Shown here in pieces: positions 6,862-12,335 of a DNA stretch of 41,647 nucleotides (positions within the stretch are counted from its first letter, which is position 1; every line of letters begins with the position of its first letter). Source of the stretch: a virus. The notes beneath the pieces are model-generated. The model made no database searches. It had not been told where the DNA came from and worked only from the letters and a program-made list of their open reading frames with translations. Where the stretch lies: IMG/VR virus record IMGVR_UViG_3300025108_000120, positions 1-41,647 of that record. The stretch is one strand, 5' to 3'. The position numbers and the translations under genes were made by a program.

Positions 6862-7011
6862 ATGACAAAGAAAATCATTACCCGGCTCAAAGACCGTCGA
6901 AAAGCCCGCAAGAAGCTACTCTACATCAACGGCATCAGCGTCCCACGAGACCGCTCCCTATGGACCGACGACCTAGAACGAGAAATCGCAGCAGCACGAG
7001 CACGCTGGTAA
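6862..7011 (+). CDS. Small basic hypothetical protein, 49 aa
   Basis: A 49-residue protein (start MTKKIITRLKDRRKARKK) with a very basic N-terminal half and a C-terminal predicted helix ending ARARW. A strong AAGGAGG (6844-6850) precedes the ATG, a promoter-like pair lies upstream, and a strong hairpin terminator begins 31 bp after the stop. The gene is thus a self-contained plus-strand unit inside minus-strand genes. The basic charge suggests nucleic-acid binding; the family is not recognised. Confidence 0.7.
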   Translation: MTKKIITRLKDRRKARKKLLYINGISVPRDRSLWTDDLEREIAAARARW

Positions 7012-7041
7012 ACATCTAACAACACACCAATTAACACAGAG

Positions 7042-7076
7042 AGGGGACCCTAGCAGTAAAGTTGCTAAGGTCCCCT
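7042..7076 (+). terminator. Strong hairpin terminator after the 49-aa gene
   Basis: AGGGGACC (7042-7049) pairs with GGTCCCCT (7069-7076) and TAGCA (7051-7055) with TGCTA (7063-7067), with one C/A mismatch between and a 7-nt loop. TTTCTC follows. It could serve both strands. Confidence 0.8.
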
Positions 7077-7195
7077 TTCTCATTCCCAACCATCAAGGTA
7101 AACCAGCCCCGCCCCACAGGCCCACACCGCTAAACCTGCGGGACTCGCCAACCCCAGCCCACTCAAGACCGGGACTAACCCACCCAAATACCCTC

Positions 7196-7207
7196 AATGG
7201 TGTCCCT
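7196..7207 (+). promoter_or_regulatory. Recurrent motif RATGGTGTMCCT, copy 5
   Basis: AATGGTGTCCCT followed by ACC. It overlaps the last two bases of the stop codon of the minus-strand gene 7206-7541. Confidence 0.4.
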
Positions 7208-7541
7208 ACCGCAGCTTCGTACCACAATCCAAACAAATCTCAGACCAAGGATACACCTGCCGCCGCTCCAACGGATGCGTACACGTATAAATCTCACGCC
7301 ACCGTGCATCAGCCATCTGCCTCAACCACTCAGACACAGAAGCCCCATCAGACTCAGCCGCCGCCTGCCACTGAGACCGCTGAGTTTCCCCAACACGAAT
7401 CAACACCTGACGGTCACGAGGCTCATCATCCACCAACGCCGGGGCTACATCACCCTCCAGCACAGCATCGACCGCACCAGCAACCTCAGCCTTCCGCACC
7501 TCATCCGCCAACAAAGTTTGTTTCAAATAATCACTAGACAT
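7206..7541 (-). CDS. Second RHH-like protein with C-terminal Cys/His cluster
   Basis: A 111-residue protein. The ATG at 7541 is chosen because GAGGAGG lies 6 nt upstream; an in-frame start 18 nt earlier overlaps the ribosome binding site. Residues 46-81 fit a ribbon-helix-helix pattern (QVLIRVG, QRSQWQAAAESDG, VSEWLRQMAD). The tail has C87-x-H89 and C103-x-x-C106, so a small zinc site is plausible. The architecture repeats that of 6142-6477. It overlaps the upstream HTH gene by 8 nt and should be co-expressed with it. Confidence 0.6.
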   Translation of the reverse strand: MSSDYLKQTLLADEVRKAEVAGAVDAVLEGDVAPALVDDEPRDRQVLIRVGETQRSQWQAAAESDGASVSEWLRQMADARWREIYTCTHPLERRQVYPWSEICLDCGTKLR

Positions 7542-8151
7542 CACTGTCCTCCTCAACAATCACAGCATCAACCACATCATCATCACGATCAACACTATCC
7601 AAAATATTATTAACAACACCAGAATCCAACACACCCGACGAAGACATCAACTCCAACAACGCCAAAGCCTCACCCTTAGCATCACCCGCAACCGACACCT
7701 CACCACCAACCCCAGCCAACGACGACGTAACCTCAACAGACGACGCCCCCTCCAAACCAGAAATCGCAACCTCAGACCGCTCAACATTCATACCCAACAA
7801 CTTAGCACGCCTATCCATAATACCCAACACAGTACGCACAGCATTCTGATCCGGCTCCAACATCACCTCAGAACCATCATCCAACACCTCACGCCTAAAC
7901 TGAGTCAAAGGCCACACAGACTTCTGCATCTCATCCAACCGCTCCAACTCCAAACGCAACACATCAGGATACGACAACCACGCCTCAGAATTCAACCGAC
8001 CCAACTGACGCCTCGTAGCCGCCGCCACAGCCGAAGCCGACATATTAAACCGCTTCCCAATATCCTGATTCGACAACCCAGACTTACGCAACCCAAAAAT
8101 ACGGGCATCCCTCTCCGCCAAAAACTCCTTAGAAAGCTTATTAGAATCCAT
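7534..8151 (-). CDS. HTH protein resembling phage terminase small subunit
   Basis: A 205-residue protein. Residues 10-50 form a helix-turn-helix of the kind that starts phage terminase small subunits (RIFGLRKSGLSNQDIGKRFNM). The middle has the LELERLDEMQ, VWPLT and IMDRRAKLLGM blocks common to that group in actinophages. The C-terminal 75 residues are acidic and low-complexity. No large terminase gene is nearby, so a general DNA-binding role is possible. The ATG has no Shine-Dalgarno, but TAGTAT lies 6 nt upstream, which suggests a leaderless mRNA. Confidence 0.6.
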   Translation of the reverse strand: MDSNKLSKEFLAERDARIFGLRKSGLSNQDIGKRFNMSASAVAAATRRQLGRLNSEAWLSYPDVLRLELERLDEMQKSVWPLTQFRREVLDDGSEVMLEPDQNAVRTVLGIMDRRAKLLGMNVERSEVAISGLEGASSVEVTSSLAGVGGEVSVAGDAKGEALALLELMSSSGVLDSGVVNNILDSVDRDDDVVDAVIVEEDSDV

Positions 8152-8157
8152 ACAACT

Positions 8158-8163
8158 ATACTA
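8158..8163 (-). promoter_or_regulatory. Probable -10 box of the HTH gene
   Basis: TAGTAT on the minus strand ends 6 nt before the ATG at 8151. I see no convincing -35 box 16-18 bp upstream. Confidence 0.35.
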
Positions 8164-8239
8164 CCACGTATCTACAACCACTATACAAACAAACACAAAA
8201 CACACAAACAACTTGACACAATCCCCACCGGCCGGACAC

Positions 8240-8638
8240 TCAACCCCGATTCAAATGCGACCAAACCTGAGCCAAAGTAAAACGCTCAACCCGAACCCCA
8301 CGACGCTTAGCCTCAGAATCCAACTGCCGAGGAGTCAACCCAGCCCAAACCCCATGCTGATCCGAAGCCGGAAACGACAAAGCATACTCCAAACAATCCT
8401 TACGCACAGGACACTGCCTACACATACGACGAGCCTCCGAAATATACGACAAATCCTTATGCTCCTTAGGGAACATCTGATCCGTCTTACCCTTACACAA
8501 AGCGTCATCAGACCAGTGTTTAGCGGGTTCTGGGGGGTTTTGGTGGGGGTCAATGGGGGGTTGTGGGGTGTTTGGGGGTTGTATAGGTGTTCGGATGTTT
8601 TTGGTTATGCGTGTGAGTGGGTTTGTGTTGTTGTCCAC
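8240..8638 (-). CDS. WhiB-family transcriptional regulator
   Basis: A 132-residue WhiB-type protein, a family confined to Actinobacteria and their phages that binds a [4Fe-4S] cluster and contacts the housekeeping sigma factor. The four cluster Cys are C48, C73, C76 and C82 (C-x24-C-x2-C-x5-C). The G[VI]W motif is GVWAG at 96-100, followed by the basic KRRGVRV tail that usually binds DNA. The first 40 residues form a Pro/Thr/Asn-rich extension encoded by a G-run-rich stretch. The start is GTG at 8638, with AAGGA upstream and a promoter at 8704-8733. Phage WhiB proteins can interfere with host regulators; the target here is unknown. Confidence 0.93.
   Translation of the reverse strand: MDNNTNPLTRITKNIRTPIQPPNTPQPPIDPHQNPPEPAKHWSDDALCKGKTDQMFPKEHKDLSYISEARRMCRQCPVRKDCLEYALSFPASDQHGVWAGLTPRQLDSEAKRRGVRVERFTLAQVWSHLNRG
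8525..8578 (+). other. G-run cluster and base-skew switch
   Basis: Six runs of 3-6 G occur on the plus strand (8525-8527, 8532-8537, 8545-8549, 8555-8560, 8564-8567, 8574-8578), enough for a G-quadruplex. To the left (about 7200-8510) the plus strand is C/A-rich and G-poor. To the right (to about 9600) it is G/T-rich. Genes on both sides are on the minus strand, so gene direction does not explain the switch. Confidence 0.6.
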
Positions 8639-8703
8639 AGTTAGGGTCCTTCTAGTATGGGTTTTGTTGTTTGGGTTTAATACTAGTAGGGTGTTATGGT
8701 TGT

Positions 8704-8733
8704 AGTTTACTGTAGAGGGTGGGTGGGTGTCAA
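8704..8733 (-). promoter_or_regulatory. Promoter for whiB
   Basis: On the minus strand TTGACA (8728-8733) and TAAACT (8704-8709) are 18 bp apart. The -35 box overlaps the stop of the 28-aa membrane protein gene. The predicted leader is about 60 nt. Confidence 0.6.
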
Positions 8734-8816
8734 CTTGTGTATGAGTCTAACGCTAATACTAGGGTTATGGCTATAATGGTGAAGGCTATGCCTATCATGT
8801 AGTCTTGGGGTAGCAT
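8730..8816 (-). CDS. Tiny membrane protein, 28 aa
   Basis: A 28-residue protein (MLPQDY then a hydrophobic helix IGIAFTIIAITLVLAL, then a short polar tail). AAAGGA is 7 nt before the ATG at 8816. The longer open frame upstream encodes a Pro/His/Thr-rich stretch typical of non-coding C/A-rich sequence, so it is excluded. A single transmembrane segment is predicted. Confidence 0.5.
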   Translation of the reverse strand: MLPQDYMIGIAFTIIAITLVLALDSYTS

Positions 8817-8890
8817 TGGTTTGTCCTTTAGGGCTTTTTGTTGTGTGTTGCTTGGGGGTGTTTGTGATCGTGGTAGGATTTGCGGGGTTT

Positions 8891-9025
8891 CTATTTGGGG
8901 TGTTGTCCTGTTTGGGCGTGTTCGTGTAGTCGGGTGATTTGGGTGATTGTTTGGTGGATTGCGAGGGTGATGAGTCCTGCTGCGATGATTGGGGCGGCTA
9001 TGAGCCATCCTAAATTTTTGGTCAT
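8891..9025 (-). CDS. Small membrane protein, 44 aa
   Basis: A 44-residue protein beginning MTKNLG with one hydrophobic helix (WLIAAPIIAAGLITLAI) and a polar His/Gln-rich tail. AAGAAGGA precedes the ATG, which overlaps the TGA of the next gene upstream. With 9022-9159 it forms a pair of adjacent single-span proteins. Holin or accessory lysis roles are possible but unproven. Confidence 0.6.
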   Translation of the reverse strand: MTKNLGWLIAAPIIAAGLITLAIHQTITQITRLHEHAQTGQHPK

Positions 9026-9159
9026 TTGGGGTTCCTTCTTTTGTATGTTGAGAGTAGTTTGTCGGTGAGTGTGGTTACTATTGCGGATAGTGACCAGAGT
9101 GCTGTTGCGGCTCCTGACAGGATGAGCCATACGATGCCTGCGAATAGAATGTTATCCAT
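9022..9159 (-). CDS. Small membrane protein, 45 aa
   Basis: A 45-residue protein (MDNILFAG...) with a hydrophobic helix over about residues 5-30 and a basic tail ending KRRNPK. The positive tail predicts a cytoplasmic C-terminus. Its stop overlaps the start of the 44-aa membrane protein by 4 nt. Upstream spacing is short (3 nt after the preceding stop), so it belongs to the same transcript. Confidence 0.6.
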   Translation of the reverse strand: MDNILFAGIVWLILSGAATALWSLSAIVTTLTDKLLSTYKRRNPK

Positions 9160-9162
9160 TTG

Positions 9163-9447
9163 TTAGAACCTTGCTGTCGAGTTTTTGACTTGTGATACGG
9201 TGAGTTCGTCGCCGTAGTTGTCGTGTATTGTGTGTATGTTGGACGGTATCCATCCTCCTACCCATTTGCCTTTCTGTTTCCCTTTGGGGGGTAGGTACCA
9301 TCCGATTTTGGTGTGGTCACTACAGTAGGGCTGTACACTTGATGTATAGTTGTTTTCTTTGTCTGTGAATTGGACGTGGTATTGTGCTGAATTGCCGCAC
9401 CTGCTTACGGAGCAGTACTTGAGGCTGAGGTTACCTGATAGGGGCAT
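9163..9447 (-). CDS. Hypothetical protein with Cys/His pairs, 94 aa
   Basis: A 94-residue protein. Cys residues at 12, 17 and 42 with His45 (YCSVSRC, then YCSDH) suggest a small zinc-binding fold. The remainder is Lys/Gly/Trp-rich. The ATG at 9447 lies 2 bp after the stop of the zinc-ribbon gene. No family is recognised. Confidence 0.55.
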   Translation of the reverse strand: MPLSGNLSLKYCSVSRCGNSAQYHVQFTDKENNYTSSVQPYCSDHTKIGWYLPPKGKQKGKWVGGWIPSNIHTIHDNYGDELTVSQVKNSTARF

Positions 9448-9449
9448 AG

Positions 9450-9605
9450 TCAGTCATGTGTCCTGATAAGTCGTGTCCGGGGGGATACTAGTCGTTTCTG
9501 GTATTCTCCGGGCTGTTTGCATATCCAGCAGGGGGTTCCTTCTAGTTGTTCCCAGTAGACTTCGCAGTCGGGACAGTACATTGGGGGGAGCCATAGGGGG
9601 TCCAT
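9450..9605 (-). CDS. Small zinc-ribbon protein, 51 aa
   Basis: A 51-residue protein with CPDC at residues 11-14 and CWIC at 26-29, the two knuckles of a zinc ribbon, followed by a basic tail (RLVSPRTRLIR). It lies tightly between two other minus-strand genes (6 bp after the preceding stop, 2 bp before the next ATG). A start at Met9 is possible. It probably binds nucleic acid or protein. Confidence 0.6.
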   Translation of the reverse strand: MDPLWLPPMYCPDCEVYWEQLEGTPCWICKQPGEYQKRLVSPRTRLIRTHD

Positions 9606-9611
9606 TTTATC

Positions 9612-10049
9612 TCATGTTTCTGTCAGGTAGAGGTCTGTGGTCTTTACGTCGTAGAACAGTTCACCCTTTTGTACGTATTTGTTGGATACTTCGACTAGCG
9701 GGGCGTTGAGCACGGTTTCTGCTTTGCACACAAACATTTGGGTGTGTTTCTCGTTGACGGAGAAGAACAGGGTAGGTAGATCGTTGTCTAACAGTTTCTT
9801 CTTACGTTCAGGCACATGCAGGCTTTTGAACGGGAAAACTGTAGCTTTCCAGTTCGTCCGTACTTCTACTTCACCGTAACCTACGAGTCTATCGTATTTG
9901 TAGAACAGTAAGTCTACCCCGTATTCGTCAGGGTTATCTTTAGCGATAAGCCCATCTTTGTGTGCGCTCACATAGTTCTTCACGGTTTCCCGGCCTTGTA
10001 CGTCGTGCCGGTTATGTAGGTCACGGTCAAAGTCCTTATAAATAGGCAT
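9612..10049 (-). CDS. PD-(D/E)XK-like protein of unknown substrate
   Basis: A 145-residue protein. The segment EYGVDLLFY, a short loop, then YGEVEVR at about residues 42-64 has the Asp...Glu-x-x pattern of PD-(D/E)XK nuclease folds, although the final Lys is replaced (EVEVR). The first 30 residues are charged and helical (HDVQGRETVKNYV), as in small restriction-like folds. The ATG at 10049 overlaps the previous gene by 14 nt. Nuclease activity is a guess from the motif; a structural comparison would decide. Confidence 0.5.
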   Translation of the reverse strand: MPIYKDFDRDLHNRHDVQGRETVKNYVSAHKDGLIAKDNPDEYGVDLLFYKYDRLVGYGEVEVRTNWKATVFPFKSLHVPERKKKLLDNDLPTLFFSVNEKHTQMFVCKAETVLNAPLVEVSNKYVQKGELFYDVKTTDLYLTET

Positions 10050-10344
10050 TGTCTACCTCAACTTCTTCCTCAAGTTCTTCTGTCATTCCGGGTCGCCATA
10101 TGATACGATTTGCCTCTTTGCCTCCTTCTAGGAAGAAGTGAGTCGTGGTAATCGTGGGGGAAACGCCGATCATTGCATAGGTGCCCTCGTAGGCCGCAAT
10201 ACGGTTACCTTCCAACTGGGCTAGTAAACCTAAGTTGTGGTTTTCTTTGATAACACGTTGGTCAATGTTGTCAAAAATCTTCACGTAGGTCTTGTCGGTG
10301 TCAACGTACCAGTGCTCTGTTCCTGCGGTAAACTCGCAAATCAT
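10036..10344 (-). CDS. Hypothetical protein, 102 aa
   Basis: A 102-residue protein, beta-rich in its first two thirds (EHWYVDTDKTYVKIF, IAAYEGTYAMIGV) with an acidic tail (EELEEEVEVD). No catalytic motif or membrane span is evident. The start is 4 nt past the preceding stop and its end overlaps the PD-(D/E)XK-like gene, so all belong to the operon starting at 10827. Confidence 0.6.
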   Translation of the reverse strand: MICEFTAGTEHWYVDTDKTYVKIFDNIDQRVIKENHNLGLLAQLEGNRIAAYEGTYAMIGVSPTITTTHFFLEGGKEANRIIWRPGMTEELEEEVEVDNAYL

Positions 10345-10347
10345 AGG

Positions 10348-10509
10348 TCATTCGTCTTCTAAAGCGTTTGCCATATTCAACAGGTCTAACAATCCGTCAC
10401 GCATATCGGCAGCGGGGACGTTGTTATGCCCGGATACGTCAATAAGCATGGATTCAATCTGTTGGATCATAGTCTCTACTTGGGACTTGGAAATATCGGT
10501 TTCGGTCAT
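10348..10509 (-). CDS. Small acidic helical protein, 53 aa
   Basis: A 53-residue acidic protein (MTETDISKS...), largely helical with two Met-rich segments. It is joined to the preceding gene by an ATGA overlap and ends 3 bp before the next ATG. The family is not recognised. Confidence 0.55.
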   Translation of the reverse strand: MTETDISKSQVETMIQQIESMLIDVSGHNNVPAADMRDGLLDLLNMANALEDE

Positions 10510-10697
10510 TTGGAAGTGCTCCCTTTTGATCGACGGCGGGGTGATGTAACTGCGGGCGACGATAACGCCGTCACGCTTTCGTAGTCTTCTTCAGTGATGG
10601 GTGTGTATTCGTCAAGATCAAATGTATATCCATCAAAGGCTGACTTCTTATAGAAGAGTAGCCTCAACCACTTAATCAATGTCTGCATGTATATCAT
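10506..10697 (-). CDS. Small protein, 63 aa
   Basis: A 63-residue protein. I choose the ATG at 10697 because GAGAGG lies 6 nt upstream; ATGs at 10703 and 10688 are alternatives. The N-terminus is hydrophobic/basic (LIKWLRLLFYKK), the middle is acidic and aromatic and the tail is Ser/Arg/Lys-rich. It overlaps the upstream gene by 26 nt and the downstream gene by 4 nt. Confidence 0.5.
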   Translation of the reverse strand: MIYMQTLIKWLRLLFYKKSAFDGYTFDLDEYTPITEEDYESVTALSSPAVTSPRRRSKGSTSK

Positions 10698-10827
10698 CTT
10701 CATCCTCTCTCCAAAAGTCACCGTGAAAGAAGTAGTGATTCCAGCCACTAGGCTTATCAGGCTTAGTGTACACCCAGTCAGGCTCACTAGCATAATCATA
10801 CGGAGTATTAGGGTCAGCGTTGCTCAT
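10672..10827 (-). CDS. First gene of the minus-strand small-gene operon, 51 aa
   Basis: A 51-residue, very acidic protein rich in Trp, Tyr and Phe (MSNADPNTPYDY...). There is no ribosome binding site, but a full promoter puts the transcript start on the ATG at 10827. It heads the run of small genes that continues to 9022. The family is not recognised. Confidence 0.6.
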   Translation of the reverse strand: MSNADPNTPYDYASEPDWVYTKPDKPSGWNHYFFHGDFWREDEDDIHADID

Positions 10828-10833
10828 GCCGCT

Positions 10834-10862
10834 ATTGTACCACACTCACCTGTGCAGGTCAA
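10834..10862 (-). promoter_or_regulatory. Leaderless promoter of the small-gene operon
   Basis: On the minus strand TTGACC (10857-10862), 17 bp, TACAAT (10834-10839), then 6 nt to the ATG at 10827. The predicted +1 falls on or next to the start codon. Confidence 0.75.
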
Positions 10863-10875
10863 TACTACACTTGTG

Positions 10876-10955
10876 TCCCGTGGGAAGGAATCGAACCTCC
10901 CTAGCCAACGGCAGCAGGTTTACAGCCTGCCTCTACTCCCAGGTAGTTCCACGGG
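10876..10955 (-). tRNA. tRNA-Tyr (GUA)
   Basis: Acceptor stem CCCGTGG/CCACGGG is perfect. The anticodon stem is GCAGG/CCTGC with loop CTGTAAA, giving anticodon GUA. The T-arm contains TTCGATT. A class II variable arm is present, as expected for bacterial tRNA-Tyr. The 3' CCA is not encoded (CAC follows the discriminator A). It lies 2 bp from tRNA-Ser. Confidence 0.93.
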
Positions 10956-10957
10956 TA

Positions 10958-11045
10958 TGGCGGAGCGAGTGGGATTTGAACCCACGGAGGCTTTCACCTC
11001 GCTTGTTTTCAAGACAAGTACATTCGGCCGCTCTGTCACCGCTCC
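10958..11045 (-). tRNA. tRNA-Ser (UGA)
   Basis: Acceptor stem GGAGCGG/TCGCTCC has one G-T pair. The anticodon stem is CTTGT/ACAAG with loop CTTGAAA, giving anticodon UGA. A long variable arm (GAGG/CCTC) and the TTCAAAT loop are present. Unlike its neighbour, the 3' CCA is encoded. Confidence 0.94.
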
Positions 11046-11052
11046 GATGCTA

Positions 11053-11082
11053 ATGATAGCACACTTTATCGTGTGCGGTCAA
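11053..11082 (-). promoter_or_regulatory. Promoter of the tRNA pair with a palindromic spacer
   Basis: On the minus strand TTGACC (11077-11082), 18 bp, TATCAT (11053-11058). The whole spacer (11059-11076) is a perfect inverted repeat, GCACAC/GTGTGC around a 6-bp centre, which looks like a binding site between the two boxes. The tRNA-Ser 5' end is 8 bp from the -10 box. Confidence 0.6.
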
Positions 11083-11083
11083 G

Positions 11084-11740
11084 TCACAGATTGCGATACA
11101 AGCAACTATAGTTTCCACCTGTGGCCCACGGGCCGTTACCACAGACTTTACGCAAAGTAATAGCCGCATTAGCCCACTCAGAACTCAGAGTGTTTTGCCG
11201 GGTACGCAGTCCGTGGAGAGCCATCAGCCAGCCGCCGTCACCGAAATAGCGTCCCCCGAAGTAACCTGCTCGGTTATGCACTGGGTTAAGTTGCACAACA
11301 CCCGTGTCTCCAGAACTTTCATTTAAAGTATCTGTACCGCAACGAGTCTCCCTGTAGGCAATTCCACCGTCCACAAAAAATGCGGCAGAGTTTCCACTCG
11401 GATCGTAATAGTTAAACACTCGTCTGACTGACTCACAGTCGCCAGGAATGATCGAAGGGGGTCCAGAGGGGGCAGGAATCCTCTCAGCGGGCGCAGGCTG
11501 TTCAGGAGCCGTCTCAGGGGCCTGTGTGGCCGGAGGAGCCGTTACGGGCGGCTGTGTGGCCGGAGGAGCCGTCTCAGGGGGCGGTGTAACACGAGGAGGC
11601 GGGGGATTGACCCTGACCGCCGTCTCAGTAACCGTAGCCGGTCGATTGAGAATCCCTTCGTGCCACGGGTACGGTTCCGCTTCCACAGCAGCCGATCCCA
11701 TAAACAGGGCGAGCACAAAAACACCTAGAAAAACCTTCAT
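11084..11740 (-). CDS. Secreted lysozyme/transglycosylase-like protein
   Basis: A 218-residue protein. Residues 1-21 are a signal peptide (MKVFLGVFVLALF, then a small-residue cleavage region near AAVEA). Residues 45-100 are a Pro/Thr/Ala linker with repeated APPATQ- and APETAP-like units. The C-terminal domain has GIAYRETRCG with E131 in the position of the catalytic Glu of lysozyme/lytic-transglycosylase folds, followed by TGVVQLNP. Likely role: peptidoglycan cleavage outside the membrane, in lysis or entry. The ATG at 11740 follows GAGGTG; a GTG 9 nt upstream overlaps that site. Transcription probably starts from TATAAT at 11792-11797. Confidence 0.8.
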   Translation of the reverse strand: MKVFLGVFVLALFMGSAAVEAEPYPWHEGILNRPATVTETAVRVNPPPPRVTPPPETAPPATQPPVTAPPATQAPETAPEQPAPAERIPAPSGPPSIIPGDCESVRRVFNYYDPSGNSAAFFVDGGIAYRETRCGTDTLNESSGDTGVVQLNPVHNRAGYFGGRYFGDGGWLMALHGLRTRQNTLSSEWANAAITLRKVCGNGPWATGGNYSCLYRNL

Positions 11741-11767
11741 TGTTAACACCTCGTCGTCCGTATCTGG

Positions 11768-11796
11768 TTGATTAAAGAACTAACTTAGAATATTAT
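11768..11796 (+). promoter_or_regulatory. Plus-strand promoter reading into the hairpin-rich region
   Basis: TTGATT (11768-11773), a 17-bp spacer and TATTAT (11791-11796). The predicted transcript starts near 11803, shortly before the folded region at 11821-12044. Confidence 0.5.
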
Positions 11797-11797
11797 A
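11792..11797 (-). promoter_or_regulatory. Extended -10 box for the lysozyme-like gene
   Basis: TGGTATAAT on the minus strand. No good -35 box is seen. It shares five bases with the plus-strand -10 box, so the two promoters overlap back to back and are likely mutually exclusive. Confidence 0.5.
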
Positions 11798-11802
11798 CCA
11801 TT

Positions 11803-12048
11803 TTTGTGGTGTTGTGGTAGCCAGTTGGGGTGCGACCCCTTACACCTCTAGAGGACTGGTAACTCCCCAGCCGTTGTATTTGTACGAATACAACAGATAC
11901 ATGCTAAGCCGTACAGCCTTCAGAGAAAAGACTGGCAAAGTCTTACGCTGTGAAATGCCATTCACACGCCTCAACGCCACCTCCCCACCCTAGAGTGGGG
12001 AACGCTCTGAGCTTAAGTTCTATTTAAACGTCGCTCAGACGACGGAAG
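11803..12048 (+). ncRNA. Candidate structured RNA, about 245 nt
   Basis: No open frame fits this gap, yet it holds eight perfect stems: CCAGT/ACTGG (11821/11855) enclosing GGGGT/ACCCC (11827/11835) and the palindrome CCTCTAGAGG (11845-11854), then GTTGTATT/AATACAAC (11873/11887), AAGACT/AGTCTT (11928/11939), TGTGAA/TTCACA (11949/11961), CCCCAC/GTGGGG (11983/11995) and CGTCG/CGACG (12029/12040). The first three make a three-way junction. A plus-strand promoter lies at 11768-11796. Strand and 3' end are inferred. I do not recognise the family; a DNA-level role such as an origin or recombination site is the alternative. Confidence 0.45.
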
Positions 12049-12050
12049 GA

Positions 12051-12335
12051 TCAGCGAACGGACGAGACCACCTCGCCCCACGCCATACCCTTGTTCGCAC
12101 GAGTGTTCGCCTCACGAACCCAAGCGGTAGCCGCAGGATTCAAGAAACGGTCGTACTTCCGGCTACCCTGAAGAGACTTGATCTCACGGGGTGAAAGACC
12201 GGCAGTGTGAAGAGTGTTGCCAATCAGGCCACGAGGATGACGATAAGTCACCATCTTCGATGAACGATTCCGGGAAGACGGGGAACGATCCGCCACCTCG
12301 GTTGCTGCCTGAATAATTGCCTTCTTAGTAATCAA
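12051..12335 (-). CDS. Small basic hypothetical protein, 94 aa
   Basis: A 94-residue basic protein. The start is taken as TTG at 12335 because AAAGGAG lies 6 nt upstream and a consensus promoter precedes it; there is no ATG in a better position. The sequence (RSPSSRNRSSKM, then HPRGLIGNTLHTAGLSPREIKSLQG) is rich in Arg/Ser with a helix-turn-helix-like central segment. DNA binding is possible. The stop lies directly beside the hairpin-rich region. Confidence 0.55.
   Translation of the reverse strand: MITKKAIIQAATEVADRSPSSRNRSSKMVTYRHPRGLIGNTLHTAGLSPREIKSLQGSRKYDRFLNPAATAWVREANTRANKGMAWGEVVSSVR

Noticed and set aside
8213-8218. Plus-strand TTGACA before the whiB 3' end
   Set aside because: No -10 box at 16-19 bp and no plus-strand gene follows.
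8213-8644. Plus-strand open frames opposite whiB and neighbours
   Set aside because: They run through the strong skew region, lack ribosome binding sites and lie opposite a clearly recognised WhiB gene.
8730-9008. A 92-residue minus-strand frame extending the 28-aa membrane protein
   Set aside because: The extra N-terminal part is Pro/His/Thr low-complexity sequence typical of the C/A-rich strand; the ATG with AAAGGA is further in.
10698-10799. N-terminal hydrophobic extension of the 63-aa protein
   Set aside because: It overlaps, in another frame, the well-supported 51-aa gene with its own promoter, and the ribosome binding site points to the inner ATG.
11803-12048. GOLLD/ROOL-type giant RNA near the tRNAs
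   Set aside because: Those RNAs are several hundred nucleotides longer than this gap, and I see no matching conserved elements.
12000-12050. A glutamine-riboswitch-like GACGGAAG element
   Set aside because: Only a short string matches; the rest of the conserved core and the surrounding stems are missing.
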